A stretch of 64,000 nucleotides of DNA from Gaetbulibacter sp. 4G1 (GTDB lineage: Bacteria; Bacteroidota; Bacteroidia; Flavobacteriales; Flavobacteriaceae), in contig NZ_MDVN01000018.1 of NCBI RefSeq assembly GCF_002741945.1, forward strand, positions 141,968 to 205,967, read 5' to 3'. Shown piece by piece: positions 1 to 7,908 of the stretch; position 1 is the stretch's first letter, and every line of letters begins with the position of its first letter. Below the pieces are notes generated by a model. That model saw nothing but the letters and a program-made list of their open reading frames with translations. It did not search any database and was not told where the DNA came from. The translations under genes and the position numbers were made by a program.

Positions 1-1711
1 TTCCTATTGGTGTTAAAAATGCAGTTGATGCACTTATAGCAACCACTATCATAAATGGAGCAGGCGATAAGCTCAACGAGTTTGCCGCTAGTATAACTAT
101 TGGTGCCATTAGTACTGCTGTTGCAGAATTGTTTATTATTTGACTAAATGTTGTTGTTAGTAAAAACACGCCTCCTAATAGTAAAATAGGATGAATTGCA
201 CCTAGGTAATCAACTAATCCGTTTGCAATAATTTGTGCGGTTCCTGTTTTTTGCAATGCAATTCCCATTGGTATCATTGCGGCTATCATAACTACACTCG
301 TCCAGCTAATACCTTTATAAGCTTTTGAAATTGGTACACAACCAGTTAGTAAAACAATACCAGCAGAAATTAAAGCAGCAATAGCACCTGGAACAATTTT
401 AAATATCATAAAAACAATCATAAGTATTAATGATGCTAAGGCTATATAAGATTTAGCACTTAAGTTCTCAACATTTTTTGCCATGCCTTCAGGACTACCA
501 ATTATTACTAAGTTTTCGTGTTGTTTTTTTAAATCGTCTATATGTTCCCATGTTCCTCTTATTAAAAAAGCATCTCCTGCTTTTACAATAATTTCTTTTT
601 GTTTTAGGGGTTTGTTGTTTCTTGAGGCTGCTAATAGTTGAATTCCATAACGTTTAAAGTAATCGCCTAATTTATAACGTCTTCCTACTAATATTGAATT
701 TGGGTTTACAATAACTTCAGTCATCCCAACTTCTTGATTAATAAGGTTGTTTTTTAATTCATCTGTAATAGGCTCGAGAGGTAATAAGCCAAGTCTGAAT
801 TTTATCATTAATCTGTTAATGGCTTCAGTATCTCCTTTTACGGTAATAACATCATGATACCTTAACTCTGTTGATGTACTAGGGAATTCTTCAAAATCAT
901 GTATTCCTTTTAGAATATTTGGATGTCTTCTTTTTAATCGAATAATAGAAACGTTATAATTTTTTTCAAAATTCCAGTCTTCTAATCTCGTGTTAATTAA
1001 TGGCGATAAATTTCGAATACGTAACCTGTAATAGCCACTATCAATTTTATAAGCTTCAATCCAATTATGTAATGTGGTTTCAATATTTATTGGCTTGTTA
1101 TTAGTTTTGTTTTTTGGTAAAAGTTTATAGCCTATAAACCTAAAATATAAGAGTGCTATTAAAAGAAGAGGTAAACCAATTAGCGCAAATTCAAAGAATG
1201 AAAACCCTTCAAAACCAGCATCTATTAAAGCGTTATTTGCTATAATATTTGGGGGTGTTCCTGTTAAAGTTAATAAACCACCAGTATTAGATCCAAAAGC
1301 AACAGGCATTAACATTTTTGAGGGTAAAGTACCAATACTCCAAGCTGATGATATAGTTAATGGTGTTAATGTAGCCACTGTACCTGTATTACTTACAAAA
1401 CCAGATAGTACACCAGCACCTAGTGTTACAATAACTAATAGTTTAGGGACACTTTTTCCAGCCCACTCCACAAATTTTTTACCAGCCATAGCTGTCCAAC
1501 CTGTTTGTGCTATACCTTCTCCAATAATAAAAAGAGCAGCAATCATAATAACAGTTGGGTTACTAAAACCGCTTAATGTTTCAGTTACATCTAGAATACC
1601 AGTTATAAACAAACTTATCATGGATATTAGTGCTACTATATCTGGAGTAAATTTTCCCCAAGCAAAAAGACCAATTGTAATAATTAATATGAAGAGCATT
1701 AAATAAATCAT
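1..1711 (-). CDS. SLC13-family sodium/anion symporter with two RCK_C domains (partial)
   Basis: Divalent-anion:Na+ symporter family protein of the inner membrane, likely importing sulfate, phosphate or dicarboxylates. Translating the minus strand from the ATG at 1709-1711 gives an open frame of about 570 codons that leaves the window still open, so the C-terminus is missing. It begins MIYLMLFILIITIG and has the SLC13 signature SNTGTVATLTPL followed by a second stretch GSNTGGLLTLTGTPPN. After the first membrane half come two TrkA-C (RCK_C) regulatory segments (around KGDTEAINRL and VKAGDAFLIRG), then the second half with a mirrored motif INNSATAVLMAP. This arrangement is typical of bacterial SLC13 proteins with inserted RCK_C domains. 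Substrate cannot be told from sequence. Confidence 0.9.
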   Translation of the reverse strand, partial: MIYLMLFILIITIGLFAWGKFTPDIVALISMISLFITGILDVTETLSGFSNPTVIMIAALFIIGEGIAQTGWTAMAGKKFVEWAGKSVPKLLVIVTLGAGVLSGFVSNTGTVATLTPLTISSAWSIGTLPSKMLMPVAFGSNTGGLLTLTGTPPNIIANNALIDAGFEGFSFFEFALIGLPLLLIALLYFRFIGYKLLPKNKTNNKPINIETTLHNWIEAYKIDSGYYRLRIRNLSPLINTRLEDWNFEKNYNVSIIRLKRRHPNILKGIHDFEEFPSTSTELRYHDVITVKGDTEAINRLMIKFRLGLLPLEPITDELKNNLINQEVGMTEVIVNPNSILVGRRYKLGDYFKRYGIQLLAASRNNKPLKQKEIIVKAGDAFLIRGTWEHIDDLKKQHENLVIIGSPEGMAKNVENLSAKSYIALASLILMIVFMIFKIVPGAIAALISAGIVLLTGCVPISKAYKGISWTSVVMIAAMIPMGIALQKTGTAQIIANGLVDYLGAIHPILLLGGVFLLTTTFSQIINNSATAVLMAPIVILAANSLSLSPAPFMIVVAISASTAFLTPIG

Positions 1712-2038
1712 ATCTTGTAATTCTTAATCTTATATATCTTTAAATTAAATAAAGAGGTATGTTGTTTTTATTATAGAATAAAGTTACCATCTATAACTCT
1801 TAATAATTATGACTAATGTCATGCTTTGCTGGTAGCAGCTATTTTTCAATTATTATTATATTTATCAATCGAAATCGATAAATAGTTTTAACGAAGACGT
1901 TTTCGTAATACTGAGTTTTATGGATTTTCTAATTTTTTTTGAATAATTAGGGTTAACCGATTTAAATAATTGATTGAAAAACTAAAAAATAATAGGATTT
2001 AAAAGCTAAATTTGGCTTTTACGAATAATAAACCGTGT
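1712..2038. other. intergenic region between divergent transporter and bshB1
   Basis: No gene seen in these 327 bases, which separate two divergent genes and should hold both promoters. Visible structure: an inverted repeat TTTATC (1861-1866)/GATAAA (1877-1882) and a near-palindrome ACGAAGACGTTTTCGT at 1891-1906 with two mismatches, either of which could be an operator. TAAATTTG at 2007-2014 fits the Bacteroidota -7 box TAnnTTTG in front of bshB1, but no good -33 TTG lies at the usual distance. Confidence 0.4.
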
Positions 2039-2755
2039 ATGAAATTAGATATTCTTGCTTTTGGAGCGCATCCTGATGATATTGAATTAGGTTGCGGAGG
2101 AACCATAGCAAAAGAAATTGCTAACGGAAAAAAAGTTGGTATTATAGATTTAACAAGGGGAGAGTTAGGAACCCGTGGTACCGAAAAAACTAGAGATGAT
2201 GAATCTAAAGCAGCAGCAAAGATTTTAGGAGTTTCTGTTAGAGAAAACCTAGGGTTTGCTGATGGTTTTTTTGTTAATGATATGAAACATCAATTGGAAG
2301 TAATTAAGTTGATTCGCAAATACAAACCAGAAATTGTGATTTGTAATGCAGTTGATGATAGACATATTGACCATGGAAAAGGTAGTAAATTAGTAAGTGA
2401 TGCTTGTTTTTTAAGTGGATTGATAAAAATAGAAACTTCTGTTGATAATGAACCACAAAATAAATGGAGACCAAAACAAGTGTATCATTATATACAGTGG
2501 AAAAATTTAGAACCTGATTTAACTGTTGACGTTTCAGGTTTTATAGATGTAAAAATGAAAGCTGTATTAGCTTATAAAACGCAGTTTTATGATAAAACAA
2601 GTAAGGAGCCAGAAACACCAATATCAAGTAAAAATTTTACTGATAGTATTAAATATAGAGCAAGAGATTTAGGACGTTTAGTAGGTGTTGAATATGCTGA
2701 AGGCTTTACTGTTGAACGCTATATAGCAGTAGATAGTTTGTTTGATTTAAAATAA
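2039..2755 (+). CDS. bshB1: bacillithiol biosynthesis deacetylase BshB1
   Basis: Zinc-dependent deacetylase of the PIG-L/LmbE family that converts GlcNAc-malate to GlcN-malate, the second step of bacillithiol synthesis (after BshA, before BshC), in the cytoplasm. The zinc-site motif AHPDDIELGCGG lies at residues 10-21, and the HIDHGKGS segment near residue 103 supplies a further ligand. The length, 238 aa, is normal for BshB1. The frame can be extended to a TTG at 2012, but that codon lies inside a TAAATTTG promoter-like box and the extra nine residues are not BshB-like, so the ATG at 2039 was chosen. It is a single gene; bshA and bshC are not in the window. Confidence 0.93.
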   Translation: MKLDILAFGAHPDDIELGCGGTIAKEIANGKKVGIIDLTRGELGTRGTEKTRDDESKAAAKILGVSVRENLGFADGFFVNDMKHQLEVIKLIRKYKPEIVICNAVDDRHIDHGKGSKLVSDACFLSGLIKIETSVDNEPQNKWRPKQVYHYIQWKNLEPDLTVDVSGFIDVKMKAVLAYKTQFYDKTSKEPETPISSKNFTDSIKYRARDLGRLVGVEYAEGFTVERYIAVDSLFDLK

Positions 2756-2784
2756 AAATTATTCTTAAAAAAATAAAGAAATGC

Positions 2785-2815
2785 TTTGCGGTAAATAGTA
2801 AATAATTTACATTTG
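2785..2815 (+). promoter_or_regulatory. promoter of the tRNA-His gene
   Basis: TTTG at 2785-2788 and TACATTTG at 2808-2815 are separated by exactly 19 bases, an excellent match to the Bacteroidota sigma-ABfr promoter (TTTG, 19-21 bases, TAnnTTTG). The expected transcription start is about 2822, some 20 bases before the mature tRNA. Confidence 0.7.
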
Positions 2816-2843
2816 CACACGCATTACAAAATGCAAGTTACAT

Positions 2844-2918
2844 GGTGGTTGTAGCTCAGTTGGTTAGAGCATTGGTTTGTGGTACCAAGGGTCGCCGGTT
2901 CGAATCCGGTCTTCCACC
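2844..2918 (+). tRNA. tRNA-His (anticodon GTG)
   Basis: Full cloverleaf: D-arm starting GCTCAGTTGG, anticodon stem TTGGT/ACCAA round loop TTGTGGT (anticodon GTG, histidine), T-arm GCCGG-TTCGAAT-CCGGT. The histidine-specific extra G at position -1 (2844) faces C73 (2918). CCA is not encoded (the sequence continues CAAAAG). In the acceptor stem GTGGTTG/CTTCCAC two T-T appositions occur at 5-68 and 6-67. A perfect Bacteroidota promoter precedes it and a strong terminator follows. Confidence 0.95.
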
Positions 2919-2925
2919 CAAAAGT

Positions 2926-2959
2926 AAAAAGCCTTTCAATTTATTGAAAGGCTTTTTTT
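2926..2959 (+). terminator. Rho-independent terminator after tRNA-His
   Basis: AAAAAGCCTTTCAAT (2926-2940), loop TT, ATTGAAAGGC and a run of seven T. The stem is perfect and flanked by A and T tracts, so it probably also ends the leftward transcript of the VOC gene. Confidence 0.9.
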
Positions 2960-2973
2960 GTTTTTTATCTGTT

Positions 2974-3450
2974 TTATTTCTCAAATAATTGTATTCTGTT
3001 ACCATCTGGATCTTTAACAAGTAACGTTTTTTTTCCAGATATGGGATCTATAACTACAGTTCCATTAAATTGAACTTTAGATTGCTTTAAAAAGTTTACC
3101 CATTTATCAAACTCAGATATCAAAAAACCAAATTTAAAGAAGCCATTAATTTTCGTTTTTTTAGGATAGCTTTCTAATAAGCTTTCTGGAGTTACTGATG
3201 AATTTAATTCTATTAACTCAATTAGGGTATTTTCTCGTTTAAGGTTAGCTTGTTTAAAACCTCTTTCCTTAGATTCTACACTTTTTAAAACTTTGAAGCC
3301 AAAAATATTTGAATACCACTTAATGGAAGATTCAATGTCACTTACTATTATTGCAGAGAAGTATGCTTCAGGTGGAGGTAGCGAATCATTTTGTGAATTA
3401 CTTACTGATGAAGTAAAAACAAGAAAGAGTATGAATAAAATATTTTTCAT
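2974..3450 (-). CDS. secreted VOC (glyoxalase-like) domain protein
   Basis: Protein of 158 aa with an N-terminal Sec signal peptide (MKNILFILFLVFTSSVSNSQ) followed by one vicinal-oxygen-chelate half-barrel: SAIIVSDIESSIKWYSNIFG at the start and VKDPDGNRIQLFEK at the C-terminus are the classic first and last strands. VOC proteins include glyoxalases, dioxygenases and binding proteins; the exact reaction here is unknown. The signal peptide implies periplasmic or surface location, which is less usual for this fold. It ends just beyond the tRNA-His terminator and follows two leftward M28 peptidase genes, with which it may be co-transcribed. Confidence 0.85.
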   Translation of the reverse strand: MKNILFILFLVFTSSVSNSQNDSLPPPEAYFSAIIVSDIESSIKWYSNIFGFKVLKSVESKERGFKQANLKRENTLIELIELNSSVTPESLLESYPKKTKINGFFKFGFLISEFDKWVNFLKQSKVQFNGTVVIDPISGKKTLLVKDPDGNRIQLFEK

Positions 3451-3481
3451 TGTTTTATTGGTTTTCCTTCAGTATTTCAGC

Positions 3482-4492
3482 TTATGTGTTTTTATCTACC
3501 TTAATTCTTTCTTCTCGGTTTGCCAATTCCCAAGCCGTATGAAATATTAAACGGGAGCGTGTTTCTAAAAACCCGTAATTTATTTTATCAGGAGTATCAG
3601 AAGGTCTGTGATAATCTGCGTGAGTGCCATTAAAATAAAAGATAACAGGGATATTGTTTTTTGCAAAATTGTAATGATCTGATCTATAATAAAAACGATT
3701 TGGATCGTTTTCATCATTATAAGTATAGTCAAATTCTAAATTTGTATATTTTTTATTAATTTCTTCAGATATATTGTGTAGCTCTTTACTCAATTTATCC
3801 GAACCTATTAAGTACAAATAATTTTCATCACCTTCATGTTTAGGGTCAACACGACCAATCATATCAATATTTAAATTCGCTACTGTATTTTCTAACGGAA
3901 AAATAGGGTCAACATCTGTATAATAGCGCGAACCAAATAAACCAATTTCCTCACCTGTTACATGCAGAAAAAGAATTGAGCGCTTTGGCCCGTTACCATC
4001 TTCTTCTGCCATTTTAAAAGCTTCTGCAATTTCTAAAATGGCTATTGTACCAGAACCATCATCATCTGCTCCATTGTTTATTTCTCCATTTGATGAAACC
4101 CCTATATGATCTAAATGTGCAGATACTACAATAATCTCATTTGGCTTTTCTGAGCCTTTTATAAATGCTACAACATTTTCTGAAGCCTTGGCTTGTCCAT
4201 TAAAAAACGATTCTGGAACTTCTTGAAAATAATCTCCTTCAGTAATTGGAGAAGGTATTTTATTATCTATATAATGTTTTTTAATAAACTCGATAGCTTT
4301 TTTTTGTCCTGGTTCGCCTGTCCTTCTACCTTCAAATTCATCTGAAGCATAGGTGTAAAGCATTTCTTTTAATTCACTCTCAGTAATTGTTTTTGCGTAA
4401 TCAGTAACATCTTTTTTTGCATTTTTATTCTGAGAAGAACGGCAAGACGTTATCAAAATAATTGCACAAAAAAGAAAGCTTAATTTTTTCAT
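3482..4492 (-). CDS. M28-family zinc aminopeptidase, lipoprotein (copy 1)
   Basis: Di-zinc exopeptidase of MEROPS family M28 (336 aa) that should remove N-terminal residues from peptides outside the inner membrane. The signal sequence ends in a lipobox ILITSC with Cys17. Metal and catalytic residues are visible: H126-x-D128 in SAHLDHIG, D143-D145 in NGADDDGSG, catalytic E181-E182 in TGEEIG, D210 in NIDMIGR and H295 in DYHRPSDTPD. The intact set suggests an active enzyme. The gene directly downstream of copy 2 (4561-5613) is a close paralog with the same architecture, so the pair looks like a tandem duplication. A PA insert, common in larger M28 enzymes, is absent. Confidence 0.92.
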   Translation of the reverse strand: MKKLSFLFCAIILITSCRSSQNKNAKKDVTDYAKTITESELKEMLYTYASDEFEGRRTGEPGQKKAIEFIKKHYIDNKIPSPITEGDYFQEVPESFFNGQAKASENVVAFIKGSEKPNEIIVVSAHLDHIGVSSNGEINNGADDDGSGTIAILEIAEAFKMAEEDGNGPKRSILFLHVTGEEIGLFGSRYYTDVDPIFPLENTVANLNIDMIGRVDPKHEGDENYLYLIGSDKLSKELHNISEEINKKYTNLEFDYTYNDENDPNRFYYRSDHYNFAKNNIPVIFYFNGTHADYHRPSDTPDKINYGFLETRSRLIFHTAWELANREERIKVDKNT

Positions 4493-4560
4493 TGTATTAG
4501 CGTGTTTGTTTTATGTGACTATATTACAAAAAAGCTGATAAATATAATTGAGATTTATGC

Positions 4561-5613
4561 TTATTTTAAGAACTCATTTTCATCATCTTTGGTAATACGA
4601 TGTTCTTGGTTGGCTAATTGCCAAGCTGTTGCAAAAATGAGTTTAGCACGTTTTTCTAATAATTGGTAATCTATTTTATCAGGCGTGTCACTAACTTGAT
4701 GGTAGTCATCATGCTCACCATTAAAGTAAAAAATAACTGGAATGTTATGCTTTGCGAAGTTATAATGATCAGATCTTGTATAATAATGATTTTTTTCACC
4801 TTCTACATTATATCTATAATCTATATTGATATTAAAGTATGAATTATTAATTTTTTCTGAGGTGTAGTGCAATTCTTTACTAATTCTATCCGAACCTATT
4901 AAATAAATATAATTTTTGTTATTTATATGGGCATCATCGACTCTACCAATCATATCAATGTTAAGATCGGTCACGGTATTTTCTAAAGGAAAAACAGGAT
5001 ATTTTGTATAATACTCTGACCCTTGTTTGCCAATTTCTTCAGCAGTTAAATGAAGGAATAATAAACTTCTTTTTGGTGTATAACCATCTTTTTTTGCCAA
5101 ATTAAATGCTTGAGCAATTTCCATAATTGCTACTGTTCCAGATCCATCATCATCTGCACCATTATTTATTTCACCATTTTCTGAAACCCCAAGATGATCA
5201 AGGTGAGCAGAAATAATAATAACTTCTTCTGGCTTTTCAGAACCTTTGATATATGCTAAAACATTTTCTGAAGATTTAATACCTTTTGAAAAAAAGCTTT
5301 CTGGAATGGTTTGGTAATAGTTTGAACCACCATATGGCGATTCTATTTGTTGGTTTTGATAATAGTTTTTTAAAAAATCAGCAGCTTTTTTTTGACCAGC
5401 TTCACCAACTTTTCTGCCCAAAAATTCATCTGACGAAAATTTATATAAATGTGTGCTTAATTCTTTTGCAGATATGGTATTAGCATAATTTAAAATAAGG
5501 GTGCTGTCTACTAGCTTAATGCTAGCTTTAAGGTTTTTAATTTTTGTAGTATATTTAGTTGTTGCGCAAGTACCAACAAGTGTAAACGCAAATAAAATAT
5601 AAAAAGTTTTCAT
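4561..5613 (-). CDS. M28-family zinc aminopeptidase, lipoprotein (copy 2)
   Basis: Paralog of the neighbouring peptidase, 350 aa. The signal sequence MKTFYILFAFTLVGTC ends in a lipobox with Cys16. It keeps the M28 ligands: H-x-D in SAHLDHLG, DDD in NGADDDGSG, EE in TAEEIGKQG, D in NIDMIGR and H in DYHQVSDTPD. The two proteins align over their whole length with high identity in the catalytic core and different N-terminal and C-terminal tails. The 68-base gap and same strand suggest one transcript, this copy first. Probable role: peptide scavenging at the cell envelope by two enzymes of differing specificity. Confidence 0.92.
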   Translation of the reverse strand: MKTFYILFAFTLVGTCATTKYTTKIKNLKASIKLVDSTLILNYANTISAKELSTHLYKFSSDEFLGRKVGEAGQKKAADFLKNYYQNQQIESPYGGSNYYQTIPESFFSKGIKSSENVLAYIKGSEKPEEVIIISAHLDHLGVSENGEINNGADDDGSGTVAIMEIAQAFNLAKKDGYTPKRSLLFLHLTAEEIGKQGSEYYTKYPVFPLENTVTDLNIDMIGRVDDAHINNKNYIYLIGSDRISKELHYTSEKINNSYFNINIDYRYNVEGEKNHYYTRSDHYNFAKHNIPVIFYFNGEHDDYHQVSDTPDKIDYQLLEKRAKLIFATAWQLANQEHRITKDDENEFLK

Positions 5614-5744
5614 GTGTTAATAGCTGTTTTTTGAGAGTCACATGTAACTTACAATTAATCATTCTCTTGAGGCGAGAAAACTTTAGTATGTTCGTTTCAT
5701 TTTTAAATTAGCTGCAAATATATAATAAATGAAGAAAAAGCTTA

Positions 5745-6101
5745 CTATTCTATGCTAATATCTTCAATCTCAATTTCATCCATATCTAACTCGTTCAGCT
5801 CTTCAATAGCTTCTTCTTCAGATTTAGCTTCTTTTTTCTCTAAGTCTTCTGTATTTGCTACTTCTACAGTATTAAATATTGATTTATATGTGGTAATTGC
5901 CAAAGCTATAATAGTTAAAAAGAAAGTGAATTGAATAATTTTTTTGATCTCACCACTCTTTTTTGAAAGATAAAAAGCGATTAATCCACAAATAAGCGCT
6001 AAAATGGCAGGTATTATAGCAAGATTTGAAGCTGGTAAAACAGATAATATAATTGCTAAAATTGAAGCTATTATTGCTAAAATTGTAAATATTTTTTTCA
6101 T
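5745..6101 (-). CDS. small membrane protein with acidic C-terminus
   Basis: 118 aa, not assigned to a named family. Three predicted membrane segments (about residues 4-23, 27-46 and 55-72) are followed by a strongly acidic cytoplasmic or periplasmic tail rich in Glu and Asp (EEEAIEELNELDMDEIEIED). It lies 14 bases downstream of the DUF3108 gene on the same strand, so the two are probably co-transcribed. CAAATATA at 5715-5722 on the plus strand is the complement of a -7 box and could serve the downstream M28 gene. Function unknown. Confidence 0.75.
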   Translation of the reverse strand: MKKIFTILAIIASILAIILSVLPASNLAIIPAILALICGLIAFYLSKKSGEIKKIIQFTFFLTIIALAITTYKSIFNTVEVANTEDLEKKEAKSEEEAIEELNELDMDEIEIEDISIE

Positions 6102-6115
6102 CTTTAATGCGTGTT

Positions 6116-6883
6116 TTAATGTTTTAACCCTGTTGCAGATTTTATTTTTAATTCGCCATTACCCACTGGTATTTTAAATTTACCATATACTGGAATTTTA
6201 TTTTCATCGGCAGTTAACCATAAAAAATTATTGTTTTTTCCTTTTAAAACATTTGTTTGACTCGATCCAATTGCTAGTTTATAACATGTTTTTTTTCCAA
6301 TGGCCGTATTTATTGTTTCTTTTCCTAAGTATTTTATTTGCCCTTTAAATTCTTTTCTATCAAAAATAATAGTAAATGACTTACTTGTACCAACCGACAT
6401 GTTTTTGTAATCAAATAATCTTACTTTATATAGCGTAGAAACAATATCTTTTGTTCCAGGGTTTATTGTAATACTTTTGTTTTCTTCATAATTGTTTTTC
6501 TTTTTTAATTGAGATTTAACCGTTTTAGTTTTATGGCTAAATGTATATTTCATGTATTTATAATAACTTCCTTCATTTATATCGCGTTTGTATAAATATG
6601 GTGTTAATGTTTTTGGATTTACATAGCTTTCGTATAAGTCTCTAATTTTAAAAAAATTATCCCACTTACTATATGTAACTGCTTTGCATTTTAATCTTAA
6701 TAAGGTAGCCTTAGAAGTTTTAACATTACTGGTTTCCATAGTTACTTCTGCTAAATCGGTTAAAATACCCGACATATTATAAGCAGCGGTATAAGTAAGT
6801 TTTTCACCTGCGGCTATAGCATTGTTTTGAGAATTAATACTTGATGATATTAGAAAAAGAGCAACAAAAAACTTGTAAATCAT
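6116..6883 (-). CDS. DUF3108 domain secreted protein
   Basis: 255 aa with a signal peptide (MIYKFFVALFLISSSINSQ) and the DUF3108 pattern: GEKLTYTAAYNM near the start, a run of long beta strands, a central IVSTLYKVRLFDY and a C-terminal WLTADENKIPVYGKFKI. DUF3108 proteins are periplasmic beta-rich proteins of unknown biochemical role, often near outer-membrane or lipid-handling genes in flavobacteria. It is the first gene of a leftward pair with the acidic membrane protein. Confidence 0.85.
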   Translation of the reverse strand: MIYKFFVALFLISSSINSQNNAIAAGEKLTYTAAYNMSGILTDLAEVTMETSNVKTSKATLLRLKCKAVTYSKWDNFFKIRDLYESYVNPKTLTPYLYKRDINEGSYYKYMKYTFSHKTKTVKSQLKKKNNYEENKSITINPGTKDIVSTLYKVRLFDYKNMSVGTSKSFTIIFDRKEFKGQIKYLGKETINTAIGKKTCYKLAIGSSQTNVLKGKNNNFLWLTADENKIPVYGKFKIPVGNGELKIKSATGLKH

Positions 6884-7068
6884 ATTGCGATTTTTTTATG
6901 TTTATAACAATTTATCAAACATTTATTATGCCGAAAAATACAATGCTTTATAATATTATGCTAATTTTTTTATTTGTTTAATGCTTAATATATATTACAA
7001 CTGATATTTGTCATAGTTTTTTTTTAATGCTCATAATATATTTACGTTGTAAATTATTTTATAATGTC

Positions 7069-7908
7069 ATGAAAACTATACTACTTCCTACAGATTTTTC
7101 TATAAATTCCATAAACGCTATTAATTATGCTATAGAATTATTTAAGGATGTTGAATGCCATTTTTATATACTTAATGTACAAAAAGCATCGGCTTTTATA
7201 TCAGACGATATGATGGTAGTATCTTCCTCGGCCACCATTTATAATACCATAATAGATGCTGCTAAAAAATCAATTTCAAATATTATTTCTACGATAGAAA
7301 AAAAACATAAAAATAAAAAGCATCATTTTGCATCAGTTGTAGATTACGATAATTTTATTGATTCTATAAATCAAGTTTCAAAAAAGCATAGTGTAGATTT
7401 AATAGTTATGGGCACAAGGGGAGCTTCTGGTTTGAGTAAAGTAATTTTTGGGAGTAATACGGTTCGAGTCATACAACGCTGTAATATGCCTGTGCTTGCA
7501 ATACCTGATGGTTGTAAGTTTGATAGTATTAGTAAAATTGTTTTTGCAACTTCAAATTCTAAACAATTTAATACAAATGAATTTAAACCATTGAAAGAAA
7601 TAATGGCTTTAGGAAACTCAAAACTTGATATCTTACATCTTGCAGATCAACATCATCTAGCTTATAATGCTTATGATAATATGGACTTTTTTAACACCTA
7701 TTATAACGATGCAAAGCATGAGTTTATTGATACGATAAGTAATGATATGTTTAATGCTGTGTATAAATATATTGAGCACAACGATATTAAAATACTTGCC
7801 ATGATGAATAAAAAGCACTCGTTTTTAGAGCGTTTATTTATAAGACACAACGTAGAAACATTTGCATTTAATATTGATATTCCTTTTTTAGTTATGCAAC
7901 ACTCATAA
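7069..7908 (+). CDS. universal stress protein, two UspA domains
   Basis: Cytoplasmic nucleotide-binding stress protein of 279 aa built from two UspA folds. The first begins MKTILLPTDFSINSINAINY and carries the ATP-binding loop GTRGASGLSKVIFGSNT (G-2x-G-9x-G-S/T). The second, after about residue 150, is degenerate: the matching loop reads MMNKKHSFLERLFIRHNV, so only the first domain is likely to bind ATP. The frame can start at 7027, but the extra residues are not Usp-like and the ATG at 7069 starts the canonical first strand. The stop overlaps the end of nifJ by six bases on the opposite strand. Such double-Usp proteins are usually induced by hypoxia or energy stress, which suits the nifJ neighbour. 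Confidence 0.9.
   Translation: MKTILLPTDFSINSINAINYAIELFKDVECHFYILNVQKASAFISDDMMVVSSSATIYNTIIDAAKKSISNIISTIEKKHKNKKHHFASVVDYDNFIDSINQVSKKHSVDLIVMGTRGASGLSKVIFGSNTVRVIQRCNMPVLAIPDGCKFDSISKIVFATSNSKQFNTNEFKPLKEIMALGNSKLDILHLADQHHLAYNAYDNMDFFNTYYNDAKHEFIDTISNDMFNAVYKYIEHNDIKILAMMNKKHSFLERLFIRHNVETFAFNIDIPFLVMQHS

Noticed and set aside
2974..6883. Plus-strand frames inside the VOC, M28 and acidic membrane protein genes
   Set aside because: All lie opposite well-supported genes with motifs and signal peptides and have no family features of their own.
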